From positions 1 through 51,209 of the forward strand of contig JAENYW010000002.1 in assembly GCA_016841555.1 (NCBI GenBank): a stretch of DNA of 51,209 nt. Direction: 5' to 3'. A program made the position numbers and the translations under genes. The notes under the pieces are model-generated. The model did not search any database, was not told the origin of the DNA, and saw only the letters and a program-made list of their open reading frames with translations. Below are positions 26,151 through 34,557 of this stretch, in pieces. The number at the start of each line of letters is the position of its first letter. The first letter of the stretch is position 1. Source of the stretch: Tepidibacillus decaturensis (GTDB lineage: Bacteria > Bacillota > Bacilli > Tepidibacillales > Tepidibacillaceae).

Positions 26151-27002
26151 TTAAAATTCTACTGGTCCAAGCCACTCTCCAACAAATACTTCCTCTGCTG
26201 CACCAGTCATATACACCTTATTATCCTCTTCACTCCATACAACCTTTAAGTCGCCGCCTATAAGACGAACAGTAACATCCCTTGACGCTTGTCCTGTTAT
26301 CACTGAAGCAACACCAGTTGCACAAGCACCTGTCCCACATGCTAATGTTTGTCCTACGCCACGCTCCCACACTCTCATTTCTAATTCATGGTCTGAGTTG
26401 ACGGTAACAAATTCAACATTGGTTTTCTTCGGGAATAGTGTGTGGGTTTCAATTTTTGATCCCCATTTTTCTACATCAAAATCCTTTGCATTTTCTACAA
26501 AAATGACGGCATGAGGATTCCCCATCGATACTGCTGTAAAATGGAAGGTAACTCCATCTACCTCTACCGATTGATTCACGACCTGATCCTGATGAATAGC
26601 AGTAGGAACCAACTCTCCTTTTAAGATAGGCTCTCCCATATCCACTATCACTTTACTAACTATATCTTCATCCTCTTTTAGATGCAACTTTACATGCTGA
26701 ATCCCTGCCAAAGTTTCTACACTTAGTGCATCTTTTTTAATCATATTATGATCATATACGTATTTCGCCACACAGCGTATTGCATTACCACATTGCTCCG
26801 CCTCAGAACCGTCCGCATTAAAAATTCTCATCCTAACATCCGCTGTGGTAGAGGGTAAAATAAAAACCAAGCCATCTGCGCCTACACCAAAATTACGGTG
26901 ACAAATGTCGATGGCAAGATTATTTACTTCTTTTGGAACATCACTATAATCGGAAACAACTACAAAATCGTTCCCTAGACCATGCATTTTTGTGAATTTC
27001 AT
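26151..27002 (-). CDS. dapF: diaminopimelate epimerase
   Basis: A 283-residue cofactor-independent racemase making meso-diaminopimelate for lysine and peptidoglycan. The two catalytic cysteines are C71 (EQCGNAIRC) and C222 (ACGTGACAT). Substrate-binding MHGLGNDF and GNPHAV are present. It precedes dapL; together they complete the route from tetrahydrodipicolinate to meso-DAP. Neither is in this position in B. subtilis, so the pair is an insertion in the yloB-yicC interval. Confidence 0.96.
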   Translation of the reverse strand: MKFTKMHGLGNDFVVVSDYSDVPKEVNNLAIDICHRNFGVGADGLVFILPSTTADVRMRIFNADGSEAEQCGNAIRCVAKYVYDHNMIKKDALSVETLAGIQHVKLHLKEDEDIVSKVIVDMGEPILKGELVPTAIHQDQVVNQSVEVDGVTFHFTAVSMGNPHAVIFVENAKDFDVEKWGSKIETHTLFPKKTNVEFVTVNSDHELEMRVWERGVGQTLACGTGACATGVASVITGQASRDVTVRLIGGDLKVVWSEEDNKVYMTGAAEEVFVGEWLGPVEF

Positions 27003-27057
27003 TAGACCAAAACCCTTTCACTCTCTTTATTATTTTCACCATTATAATCATTATTCT

Positions 27058-27085
27058 ATTATAATACAATGAAATCTGTCATCAA
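27058..27085 (-). promoter_or_regulatory. candidate sigma-A promoter of dapF-dapL
   Basis: On the minus strand, TTGATG (27085-27080) and a perfect TATAAT (27063-27058) are separated by 16 nt, about 56 bp before the dapF ATG. No operator is obvious. Confidence 0.5.
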
Positions 27086-27088
27086 GGG

Positions 27089-27118
27089 AAAAAAAGAAAT
27101 AAACACCTAAAAGTGTTT
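27089..27118 (-). terminator. weak hairpin with T run upstream of the dapF promoter
   Basis: AAACAC/GTGTTT (27101-27106 and 27113-27118) with a 6-nt loop is followed on the minus strand by ATTTCTTTTT. It could end minus-strand transcription that crosses the toxin remnant. The 6-7 bp stem is AT-rich, so the call is weak. Confidence 0.35.
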
Positions 27119-27248
27119 AATTGTGTATTCATTAAAATGGAATTTTATGTTATGATTAATACGAAAATAAAGGTTTATTAAAAGTATTAAATATTCTTTT
27201 AAAGCGTACACTGTTTTTAGAATAATATTTATTGAAGGTGTGATACGC

Positions 27249-27435
27249 TTGACTAAGGGGGAGAAAAATTACCGATTTGAAAAGAAAAATAGACAAACTT
27301 ACTGATAATACTTTAAACCAATCATCTTATGTAAAATGTAAAAATATACATAGAATAGATAGTAATAGATTAGTACAAAAAATTGGTACCATCGATGAAA
27401 ATGATTTTATTAGAATCATTGAAAAAATTGTATAA
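27249..27435 (+). pseudogene. MazF/PemK-like toxin remnant
   Basis: A 52-codon frame (27277-27435, TTG start) ends with SSYVKCKNIHRID, RLVQKIGTIDENDF and IIEKIV, which resembles the C-terminal third of MazF/PemK endoribonuclease toxins (pattern: SYV..., I.tID..RL..KIG). In the other frame, 27249-27305 reads MTKGENYRFEKK, reminiscent of the KRGEIY-type N-terminus of the same family, shifted by one base. The ~60 central residues are missing and no antitoxin gene is adjacent. I read this as an eroded toxin gene with an internal deletion; the similarity is judged by eye. The whole stretch 27003-27513 holds otherwise only promoters and hairpins. Confidence 0.42.
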
Positions 27436-27448
27436 TTATTGATGCTAG

Positions 27449-27475
27449 AACCCTTAAATAATCCAGGGTTTTTTT
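27449..27475 (+). terminator. intrinsic terminator after the toxin remnant
   Basis: AACCCT (27449-27454) pairs with AGGGTT (27465-27470) across a 10-nt loop and is followed by a run of T up to 27475. It begins 14 bp after the remnant's stop. Confidence 0.65.
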
Positions 27476-27513
27476 GTATTTTCTTGCTCACTTCTCAAAA
27501 TGATTTTATAAAA

Positions 27514-27924
27514 TTACTCAACTATAGTAATTACAATTTCAGGTAAGTTTCTATCATGCTTTTTATTAATTCCAGCGAAATTTCCTACAAAGCTTACAGA
27601 CATACTTGAAGTAGATTGCTTTGCAATTACAAATTCATTGTTTGTTAATGCTTGATTATAGCCTTTCAAATTTTCATCTTTTAGCAAGCCTAACTCAACA
27701 TCATCTTTAAAAATAGCATTAAGTTTAAATGCTTTATTAACAGAGCTAGAATTTTTTATCGTAATCTCACATTGAATATATACTTTCTCACCTTTAACAT
27801 AAAAATCTGAAAAATAGCTTTTATCTTTTACAATATCTAAATCATCAACTTTAATGTTAAATAGAAGAATTATAGCTATAATAAAAGCCAATAAACTTAA
27901 GAGTATTAAAAGTAATTTTCTCAC
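27514..27924 (-). CDS. hypothetical membrane-anchored extracytoplasmic protein
   Basis: 136 residues. A short basic N-terminus and one strong hydrophobic segment (about 4-24) are followed by a soluble domain of beta-rich appearance (FYVKGEKVYIQCEITIKNSSS). There is no lipobox cysteine after the hydrophobic segment, so an uncleaved anchor or ordinary signal peptide is more likely than a lipoprotein. The GTG at 27924 follows GGAGAG. It is monocistronic between the Ca2+ ATPase terminator and the toxin remnant. I do not recognise a family; the alternating domain resembles small extracellular Ig-like/DUF4352-type domains only loosely. Confidence 0.65.
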   Translation of the reverse strand: MRKLLLILLSLLAFIIAIILLFNIKVDDLDIVKDKSYFSDFYVKGEKVYIQCEITIKNSSSVNKAFKLNAIFKDDVELGLLKDENLKGYNQALTNNEFVIAKQSTSSMSVSFVGNFAGINKKHDRNLPEIVITIVE

Positions 27925-28001
27925 TATATACTTTCTCTCCTTTTTTACTTAACTATCCGCGGTTATGTTTTATTATAGTTGATAAACAATAAAATGTGGG
28001 G

Positions 28002-28042
28002 CATAAAAACGAAAAGAGGAAGCTCAACCGTTGAACTTCCTC
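28002..28042 (-). terminator. intrinsic terminator after the Ca2+ ATPase
   Basis: GAGGAAG (28016-28022) pairs with CTTCCTC (28036-28042), continued by TCAA/TTGA after one mismatch. On the minus strand it is followed by TTTTCGTTTTT. It lies about 55 bp after the ATPase stop. Confidence 0.8.
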
Positions 28043-28096
28043 CTATATCTTTATACTCTTTTACTTATTCTTTTACCCCTACATCCCCTATTTCCC

Positions 28097-30823
28097 TTAC
28101 GCCTTTCTTAAAGATACACTGCGTCGTGTAAGCTTTCCTACGCCAAAAGCAAGGGTTGGTATAGCAGCTGCTCCTAAAGCGAATAACCAGTCACGTAGAC
28201 TTAAATCGACCGTACGGAAGATTGGCTGTAATGGATCTAAATAGATAACCCCTACTAATAAGAGAATGGATGATACAACTGCTAAGACTAAGGCCTTATT
28301 TTCAAAGAAATTGCGATGGAATACGGAAATATCACTTCGGCAATCAAAGACATGGATCAACTGTGCCATGACCAAGGTGGTAAATGCCATGGTTTGGGCT
28401 TTAACCAGATTAGAAGGGTCGGTTTTATAGGTTAACCAAAAGACCCCTAGTGTAACAATCCCAATTAAAAATCCTCTACTAAGAATCTTCCAGCCTAACC
28501 CTCTAGCAAAGATACTTTCACGACTATCCCTAGGAGGTCGATTCATGATGTCCTCTTCAGCGGGATCGATACCAAGTGCCATTGCAGGTAAGCCATCGGT
28601 CACTAGATTCACCCAGAGGATTTGAATAGGAACTAATGGCAAAGGAAGTCCAGCTAGCATCGCAAAGAACATGGTTAATATTTCACCCACATTGGAGGCT
28701 AGTAAATAGCGAATAAACTTACGAATATTATCATAAATCCCTCGACCCTCTTCAATAGCAGCAACAATGGTGGCAAAATTATCATCGCTCAAAATAAGGG
28801 AGGACGCTTCTTTGGTCACATCTGTTCCTGAAATCCCCATAGAAATTCCGATATCCGCTGCTTTAATCGCAGGAGCATCATTAACGCCGTCACCAGTCAT
28901 TGCTACAACATGACCCTTCTCCTGTAACGCTTTTACAATCTTTAATTTATGTTCAGGTGATACCCTTGCATATACATAGATATCATCCACTTTGTCCATA
29001 AATTCCTCATTCGACATATGATTTAAAGCTTGCCCGTTGACCGACAAACCATGAGGCGGTAAGATATGTAGCTGCTTTGCGATGGCATTTGCTGTAGTTT
29101 GATGATCTCCTGTAATCATTACTGTTTTCATACCTGCAAGCTTTGTCTTTAATATTGCCTGCTTCACCTCTTCACGTGGAGGATCAATCATTCCTGCTAT
29201 CCCAACAAAAATTAAATTTTTTTCTGTATCCTGTTCCCCTTTTATGTGCTCCCCTTGCTTCATCTCTCTATAAGCAAAGCCTAAATTTCGCAGTGCTTGA
29301 CTCGCCATCTGCTCGATTGATTCCTTTACCTTAGTCTTTAAGACTGGGGTCAAAGCTGTAATTTTCCCATTCCATATTATTGACGAACAACGATTTAAAA
29401 GAATGTCTGGTGCCCCTTTTACTGCAATTACTTTTTTTCCTTCCTTTTGAACAATAACAGACATCATTTTTCTAGCTGAATCAAATGGAAATTCATTTGT
29501 ACGATGCCATTTTCTTTCTACATCTTGCTTTAAAATATTCCCCTTTGCTCCCAATACAACTAAGGCAGCCTCCGTTGGATCACCTTGAATCGACCAAGTG
29601 GTTTTTTTCTTTTTAAACACTCCTTTTTCCTGTTCCTTTATTAAAGAAGCATTATTACATAGCACACCTATTTCTAATAATGTTTTAAGCGCATCATTTC
29701 TTTCAGGATTAATATCATAAGCTCCATGATAAAATTCTCCGACAGGCTCATATCCAGTCCCTGTCACGTTCATTTCCTGTCCGCCAAGCCATAGATTGGT
29801 TACTGTCATTTTATTTTGGGTTAATGTGCCCGTTTTATCAGAACAGATAACAGTTGCACAGCCTAAAGTTTCTACCGATGGCAGCTTTCTTACAATCGCT
29901 TTTCTTTTAATCATTCTTTGTACGCCAAGGGCTAATGCGATGGTAACAATTGCAGGAAGTCCCTCAGGTATCGCGGCGACCGCTAGACTAACTCCAGCTA
30001 AAAACATGGTATAGGTATCATGTCCATGCCATATTCCCGTTACAACAACCAAGGCTGTTAACGCCAAAGCTAATACAATGAGTATTTTCCCTAGCTGTTC
30101 TAGCCTTCTTTGCAGTGGAGTGTCCATCTCATCTGTATGTTGAATCAGATCTGCTATTTTACCCATTTCCGTATTCATTCCTGTTTCGACAACCACTCCT
30201 ACACCTGTTCCTTTAAGGATTAACGTCCCCATAAAGCCCATATTTTTTTGATCACCAAGAGAGATGTTTTCATCGCTTATATTGCTGTTTCGTTTACTTA
30301 CTGGTAAGGACTCCCCAGTTAACGCGGATTCCTCCATATATAAATCATGAACCTCTATTAGTCTGATATCAGCAGGAACACGGTCTCCTGCTTCTAGCTT
30401 TACTATATCACCTGGAACAACTTCAATGGCTGGGATTGTTTGTAATACACCATCCCGAATAGCCGTTGCGTTTGGTGCTGCCATTTCCTTTAAAGCCTTT
30501 AATGATTTTTCTGCTCGATACTCCTGGGTAAACCCCAGAATCGCATTAACAATAACAATCGCAATGATCGTCACCGCATCGGTGTATTCCCCTAATAAAC
30601 CAGATATTAAGGTAGCGATTAACAAGACGATAACCATGAAATCTTTAAATTGGCTGAGAAAAAGGGATATTGGTGAAATCCCTTCACTCTGGTCTAATTG
30701 ATTTAATCCGTATGCTTTTAAATGCTTTTCAGCAGTAGTAGAAGACAATCCCATCTCCTTTGTCACATGAAAATGTTCAAGGATATCCTCCGTCGTTATT
30801 GTATGCCATTTATATTTTGACAC
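28097..30823 (-). CDS. calcium-translocating P-type ATPase, SERCA/PMCA type
   Basis: A 908-residue P2A-type cation pump, the counterpart of B. subtilis YloB. Visible motifs are LTGESLPV (actuator), AIPEGLPAIV in the membrane (Ca2+-binding helix 4), CSDKTGTLTQNKMT with the phosphorylated Asp, KGAPD (nucleotide domain), and TGDGVNDAPAIKAADIGISMG. Membrane helices in the C-terminal half include NLVTDGLPAMALG. The start is GTG at 30823 after GGAGGG. It probably extrudes Ca2+ from the cytoplasm. It lies divergent from rqcH, whereas in B. subtilis yloA and yloB neighbour each other too. Confidence 0.93.
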   Translation of the reverse strand: MSKYKWHTITTEDILEHFHVTKEMGLSSTTAEKHLKAYGLNQLDQSEGISPISLFLSQFKDFMVIVLLIATLISGLLGEYTDAVTIIAIVIVNAILGFTQEYRAEKSLKALKEMAAPNATAIRDGVLQTIPAIEVVPGDIVKLEAGDRVPADIRLIEVHDLYMEESALTGESLPVSKRNSNISDENISLGDQKNMGFMGTLILKGTGVGVVVETGMNTEMGKIADLIQHTDEMDTPLQRRLEQLGKILIVLALALTALVVVTGIWHGHDTYTMFLAGVSLAVAAIPEGLPAIVTIALALGVQRMIKRKAIVRKLPSVETLGCATVICSDKTGTLTQNKMTVTNLWLGGQEMNVTGTGYEPVGEFYHGAYDINPERNDALKTLLEIGVLCNNASLIKEQEKGVFKKKKTTWSIQGDPTEAALVVLGAKGNILKQDVERKWHRTNEFPFDSARKMMSVIVQKEGKKVIAVKGAPDILLNRCSSIIWNGKITALTPVLKTKVKESIEQMASQALRNLGFAYREMKQGEHIKGEQDTEKNLIFVGIAGMIDPPREEVKQAILKTKLAGMKTVMITGDHQTTANAIAKQLHILPPHGLSVNGQALNHMSNEEFMDKVDDIYVYARVSPEHKLKIVKALQEKGHVVAMTGDGVNDAPAIKAADIGISMGISGTDVTKEASSLILSDDNFATIVAAIEEGRGIYDNIRKFIRYLLASNVGEILTMFFAMLAGLPLPLVPIQILWVNLVTDGLPAMALGIDPAEEDIMNRPPRDSRESIFARGLGWKILSRGFLIGIVTLGVFWLTYKTDPSNLVKAQTMAFTTLVMAQLIHVFDCRSDISVFHRNFFENKALVLAVVSSILLLVGVIYLDPLQPIFRTVDLSLRDWLFALGAAAIPTLAFGVGKLTRRSVSLRKA

Positions 30824-30967
30824 TTTCTTCCCTCCTTCACCTAATCCCTGTCAAGGTAACTTTATTCAGACGAGCTTTAAAAAATGCCAGAAAAAAAAGG
30901 TTCATTTTATCTAAAGCTTCATAATAATCCTTTTTAGTAGGTGAAAGCTATTACTTCCTCTAAAAAT

Positions 30968-30996
30968 TTGTCCTATCGATAAAAGTGAATTATACT
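30968..30996 (+). promoter_or_regulatory. candidate sigma-A promoter of rqcH
   Basis: TTGTCC (30968-30973) and TATACT (30991-30996) are separated by 17 nt and lie about 77 bp before the rqcH ATG. The -10 matches at 5 of 6 positions, the -35 at 4 of 6. Confidence 0.5.
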
Positions 30997-31072
30997 TATA
31001 GGCACAAACATTTACATTATTTAATGGTGTCAACATCCGATTATCTTTTAATCTAGTATTGAGGTGAAGAAA

Positions 31073-32782
31073 ATGCCCTTTGACGGCTTTGTGACTCGAG
31101 CGTTAGTTCATGAGTTAGAACAAGAAATTATCCATACAAGAATTCATAAAATATATCAACCACATCAAAGCGATTTAGTTCTTCATTTACGGGGAAAAGG
31201 AAACGCTTCTAGCCTTATTATATCGGCTAATCCAACCTATCCACGTCTCTATTTAACCGATAAAAGCTTCGTTAATCCAATAGAGCCACCTATGTTCTGT
31301 ATGCTACTAAGAAAGCATCTAGAAGGTGGAATTATTGAAAACATCCAACAGATCGACCTTGAACGAATCATTCATTTAGATATTAGAGTAAGAGATGAGT
31401 TGGGTGATTTACAACTAAAGCGTTTGATTATTGAAATTATGGGAAGGCATAGTAATATTATTTTGATTAATCCTGAAACCAATCTAATCATAGACGGGAT
31501 TCATCATGTAAATGCAGCAATCAGCAGCTATCGGCAGGTGTTGCCTGGAAGAGAGTACAAAGCACCTCCAGAGCAAAATAAAATCAATCCGCTAGAAGCA
31601 AATCAGGAACAATTTTTATCCAGCCTTCGTTTTAATGAAGGAAAATTAGATAAACAGCTTGTAGACAGCTTTACTGGATTAAGTCCAGCTATTGCTAAAG
31701 AGATTCTTTATCAAGCGGTATTACCTACAAAGGAAAAGCTTTGGAATGCCTTCAAGCAATGGATGGAGCAAACGAAAGGACACCATTATCAGCCGTCTAT
31801 CGTTAATGGCGAACAGAAAGCTGATTTTTCAATATTTCCATTAACCTATATAAAAGGAGAAACCAATTCCCTCTCCTCTATTAATCAATGCTTAGCCATG
31901 TTTTATGAACAAAAAGCAGAACGTGATACCGTTCGACAGAAGGCCTTGGATTTATCGAAAATAGTACAGATTGAAAAAAATAAAAACGAGAAAAAAATAG
32001 AACACCTATTGCAAGACTTAACTCAAGCAAAGGATGCAGCAACCTATCAGCTATATGGAGAATTAATTACTGCTCACCTTCATCTAGTAAAACGAGGAGA
32101 TAAAGAAGTGACAGTCATTAACTATTACGATGAAAATCAAAGAGAAATGACAATACCACTAGATCCAATAAAGTCACCCTCTGATAATGCACAAGCCTAT
32201 TTCAAGAAATATAATAAGCTAAAAACCAGCCTTACTTATATTGATAGGGAACAGAAAAAAACAAAAGCAGAACTAGAATACCTAGATACCATTTTGACTC
32301 AGCTAGAAAATGCAAACGTAAAGGATATTGAAGACATTCGAGAGGAATTAACCGAGCAAGGCTACTTAAAAGCAAAGAAAAAAATTAACCGAAGAAAAAA
32401 TAAAAAGCCAGAAATAGAGTCCTTCACCTCATCTGAGGGGATGACCATTTATGTAGGAAAAAATAACTATCAAAATGAATACTTGACTCACCATTTAGCT
32501 GCCTCAAATGATACTTGGCTTCATACCAAGAATATACCAGGCTCTCATGTTGTCATTCGATCAAAGGAATTTGATGAACAAACACTATATGAAGCAGCAA
32601 TGCTAGCCTCATATTTTAGTAAAGCAAAGCTTTCAAGCCAGGTGCCTGTAGATTATACGCTCATTAAATATGTAAAAAAACCAAACGGTGCAAAGCCAGG
32701 CTTTGTTATCTATGATAATCAAAAAACGCTCTATGTAACCCCTGATGAAAATCTTGTTAAACAATTACGTACCAACAGTTAA
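31073..32782 (+). CDS. rqcH: Rqc2 homologue RqcH (NFACT family ribosome quality control protein)
   Basis: About 569 residues. The NFACT-N domain (1-~220), coiled-coil/HhH middle and NFACT-R domain (~430-560, with SNDTWLHTKNIPGSHVVI) are recognisable. It binds obstructed 50S subunits and directs C-terminal alanine tailing of stalled chains. Formerly called fibronectin-binding protein FbpA/YloA. The frame opens at GTG 31064, which is part of the ribosome binding site GAGGTG; the ATG at 31073 is 8 nt behind GAGG. With this numbering, the functionally important Asp97-Arg98 pair of B. subtilis reads Glu97-Arg98. Confidence 0.95.
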   Translation: MPFDGFVTRALVHELEQEIIHTRIHKIYQPHQSDLVLHLRGKGNASSLIISANPTYPRLYLTDKSFVNPIEPPMFCMLLRKHLEGGIIENIQQIDLERIIHLDIRVRDELGDLQLKRLIIEIMGRHSNIILINPETNLIIDGIHHVNAAISSYRQVLPGREYKAPPEQNKINPLEANQEQFLSSLRFNEGKLDKQLVDSFTGLSPAIAKEILYQAVLPTKEKLWNAFKQWMEQTKGHHYQPSIVNGEQKADFSIFPLTYIKGETNSLSSINQCLAMFYEQKAERDTVRQKALDLSKIVQIEKNKNEKKIEHLLQDLTQAKDAATYQLYGELITAHLHLVKRGDKEVTVINYYDENQREMTIPLDPIKSPSDNAQAYFKKYNKLKTSLTYIDREQKKTKAELEYLDTILTQLENANVKDIEDIREELTEQGYLKAKKKINRRKNKKPEIESFTSSEGMTIYVGKNNYQNEYLTHHLAASNDTWLHTKNIPGSHVVIRSKEFDEQTLYEAAMLASYFSKAKLSSQVPVDYTLIKYVKKPNGAKPGFVIYDNQKTLYVTPDENLVKQLRTNS

Positions 32783-32787
32783 TTAAT

Positions 32788-32828
32788 AAGCTGGCATACT
32801 GAGGAAAAAACCATCAGTATACCAGCTT
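32788..32828. terminator. bidirectional stem-loop between convergent rqcH and the AI-2E-family gene
   Basis: AAGCTGGCATACTGA (32788-32802) pairs with 32814-32828 with one mismatch, and the 11-nt loop starts GGAAAAAACC. No strong T run follows on either strand, but its place exactly between two converging stops suggests a shared terminator. Confidence 0.65.
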
Positions 32829-32832
32829 GTAT

Positions 32833-33936
32833 TTACCCTTCTCGGTTGTACTCTTCCTCAGGTAAATGAATCCACTTTGTTAAATATCCTTGATCGTACA
32901 GTGCTTTAATTAAGATAAGCAAGACAGGAGAAAGAATAATTCCTGCTACCCCAAAAAGAGATAAGGAAATAACCATAAACGATAGCATGGTAAACGCAGA
33001 GACACCTAAAGAGTCTCCTGTGATTTTGGGCTCAGCAATTTGTCTAAAAACAATAACGATAAACCATAAAGCAGCTAACCATATTGCCGTAAATGTTTCC
33101 CCTACAATGATTAAATAGATAATCCATGGAATAAAAACAGTAGAAACGCCTAAAAGAGGGAGAAGATCAAAAACAGCTGCTAATACAGAAATCGAAAATG
33201 CATTATTTATCCCTAACAGCAAAAGCCCTATAAAAATAATCACAAAGGTAAAACTGATTAGCTTCAATTGTGCTTTCAAATAAAGTACGATTCCCTTTAG
33301 CACATTTTCCTTTAAAAAGAAATACGCTTGTTTAAAGGTGTTAGGCGTTTTTTCATCGGTAACACGCTTCCAGCTATCACTTTCAATACTTAAAAAGTAG
33401 GCTAAAATCAGCCCAATGATGAAGTTAATAATAAATGTTGATATAGAAGTTAGATAAGATGCAACACCTTGTAAAAATACTGATAGATTTGAAAACAATG
33501 CAGATCCTTTCTTCACTAGTTCAACAATGCCCTCTCTTGCTTTATCAACCCATTCTGGTGGAATTGCTTCAATCTTTTCGCTAATATATTTTTCTTGAAT
33601 GATTATATTTTCTTGTAAATAATCCACATATTTAGGAATAGCATCAGCTAAGTGATTAATTTGTGTAGTAAAGATTACACCCACTGTAACAAGTGTACCA
33701 ACGATGATTAAGATAAATATAATAATGGATATCGTCGAAGCTGTGATCTTTTTTAATCCTTTTTTATGTAAAAATGCTGCCAATGGCTCAATCATAAAAT
33801 AAATGATAATAGCAAAAAATATTGGTTTTCCAATACGATATAAATAGCTAAATATAAACATAATGAGAAATACCGTAAGAATAATTAGCCCAATATCAAA
33901 AGCTGTTCGTCCATATTTTTTATAAAATGATAGCAA
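32833..33936 (-). CDS. AI-2E family transporter (PF01594 membrane protein)
   Basis: About 367 residues with 7-8 membrane segments. The N-terminal helices are followed by an amphipathic/soluble stretch (about 95-165), then helices with the family pattern LLPLLGVSTVFIPW and GDSLGVSAFTMLSF near the C-terminus. Family members include the TqsA AI-2 exporter and Na+/H+ antiporters, so the substrate is open. The open frame reaches 34038 through a terminator, but the TTG at 33936, 9 nt behind AGGAGG, gives the usual N-terminus and length. A good sigma-A promoter lies at 33997-34025. Confidence 0.85.
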   Translation of the reverse strand: MLSFYKKYGRTAFDIGLIILTVFLIMFIFSYLYRIGKPIFFAIIIYFMIEPLAAFLHKKGLKKITASTISIIIFILIIVGTLVTVGVIFTTQINHLADAIPKYVDYLQENIIIQEKYISEKIEAIPPEWVDKAREGIVELVKKGSALFSNLSVFLQGVASYLTSISTFIINFIIGLILAYFLSIESDSWKRVTDEKTPNTFKQAYFFLKENVLKGIVLYLKAQLKLISFTFVIIFIGLLLLGINNAFSISVLAAVFDLLPLLGVSTVFIPWIIYLIIVGETFTAIWLAALWFIVIVFRQIAEPKITGDSLGVSAFTMLSFMVISLSLFGVAGIILSPVLLILIKALYDQGYLTKWIHLPEEEYNREG

Positions 33937-33996
33937 AACCTTCACTCCTCCTATTAAAACTCCTTCTCTTATTACCAAGTATATCCTAAAAAAACC

Positions 33997-34025
33997 ATTA
34001 TAATATCTTTCTATGCTTCTAGCAA
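33997..34025 (-). promoter_or_regulatory. candidate sigma-A promoter of the AI-2E-family gene
   Basis: On the minus strand TTGCTA (34025-34020), a 17-nt spacer and a perfect TATAAT (34002-33997) lie about 61 bp before the TTG start. This also argues against the longer reading frame starting at 34038. Confidence 0.6.
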
Positions 34026-34036
34026 AAATCCTGCAC

Positions 34037-34063
34037 AAAAAAACCTGCCAGAACCTTAGCAGG
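34037..34063 (-). terminator. intrinsic terminator after the PsiE-like gene
   Basis: CCTGC (34044-34048) pairs with GCAGG (34059-34063); on the minus strand a run of seven T follows (34043-34037). It lies 27 bp after the PsiE-like stop, just before the next promoter. Confidence 0.75.
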
Positions 34064-34089
34064 CTAATTTCACCTTATTTCACTTTTTA

Positions 34090-34467
34090 CTATATATTCT
34101 TTTTCTTTATTAAGGTTTTTCTAATGATAATTAATATCGTAAAGATAATTGCTGCAATTAAATAATCCATTGGTCTATCATATTCCAGAATTACTTTCCT
34201 CGCTAAAGCAATCATAAAAATATCTACAACAGCAAAAGGATTCTTACGAATTAACATAATTGCAAATTCAAGTGTTACAACCAAAATTAAAAAATGGTCT
34301 AACACTTCTTGGGATTGAGTAACGATGTTATGCGTTTTGATTAGCTCCAATAAATCAAAAACGATATATACACCTTCGGCTACAACGGTTAATACTAAAA
34401 TTATTGCTAAAATGACTTCGATCGATTTAATAATATTTTCTATTTTATCATCAATTTTTGGAAACAT
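34090..34467 (-). CDS. PsiE-like membrane protein (phosphate-starvation-inducible PsiE family)
   Basis: About 125 residues with four membrane segments. Conserved features of the PsiE family are the loop MLIRKNPFAVVDIFMIALARKVI split around an arginine-rich turn, and the final IIRKTLIKKK. Function is unknown; in E. coli psiE responds to phosphate starvation and cAMP-CRP. The frame opens at 34512 without a ribosome binding site, so the tandem ATGs at 34470 and 34467 behind AAAGGTGA are preferred. Monocistronic, with its own terminator. Confidence 0.75.
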   Translation of the reverse strand: MFPKIDDKIENIIKSIEVILAIILVLTVVAEGVYIVFDLLELIKTHNIVTQSQEVLDHFLILVVTLEFAIMLIRKNPFAVVDIFMIALARKVILEYDRPMDYLIAAIIFTILIIIRKTLIKKKNI

Positions 34468-34557
34468 CATCTCACCTTTTTCTCTATATTTATCACCCAT
34501 TTTACTATACATTTGTTGATGAAGTATATCCTTTTGGTTAAAAAAATGTGAAAAGTG

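Noticed and set aside
33937-34038. Longer N-terminus for the AI-2E family protein
   Set aside because: It would include a sigma-A promoter and adjoin the preceding terminator; the TTG at 33936 has AGGAGG at proper distance.
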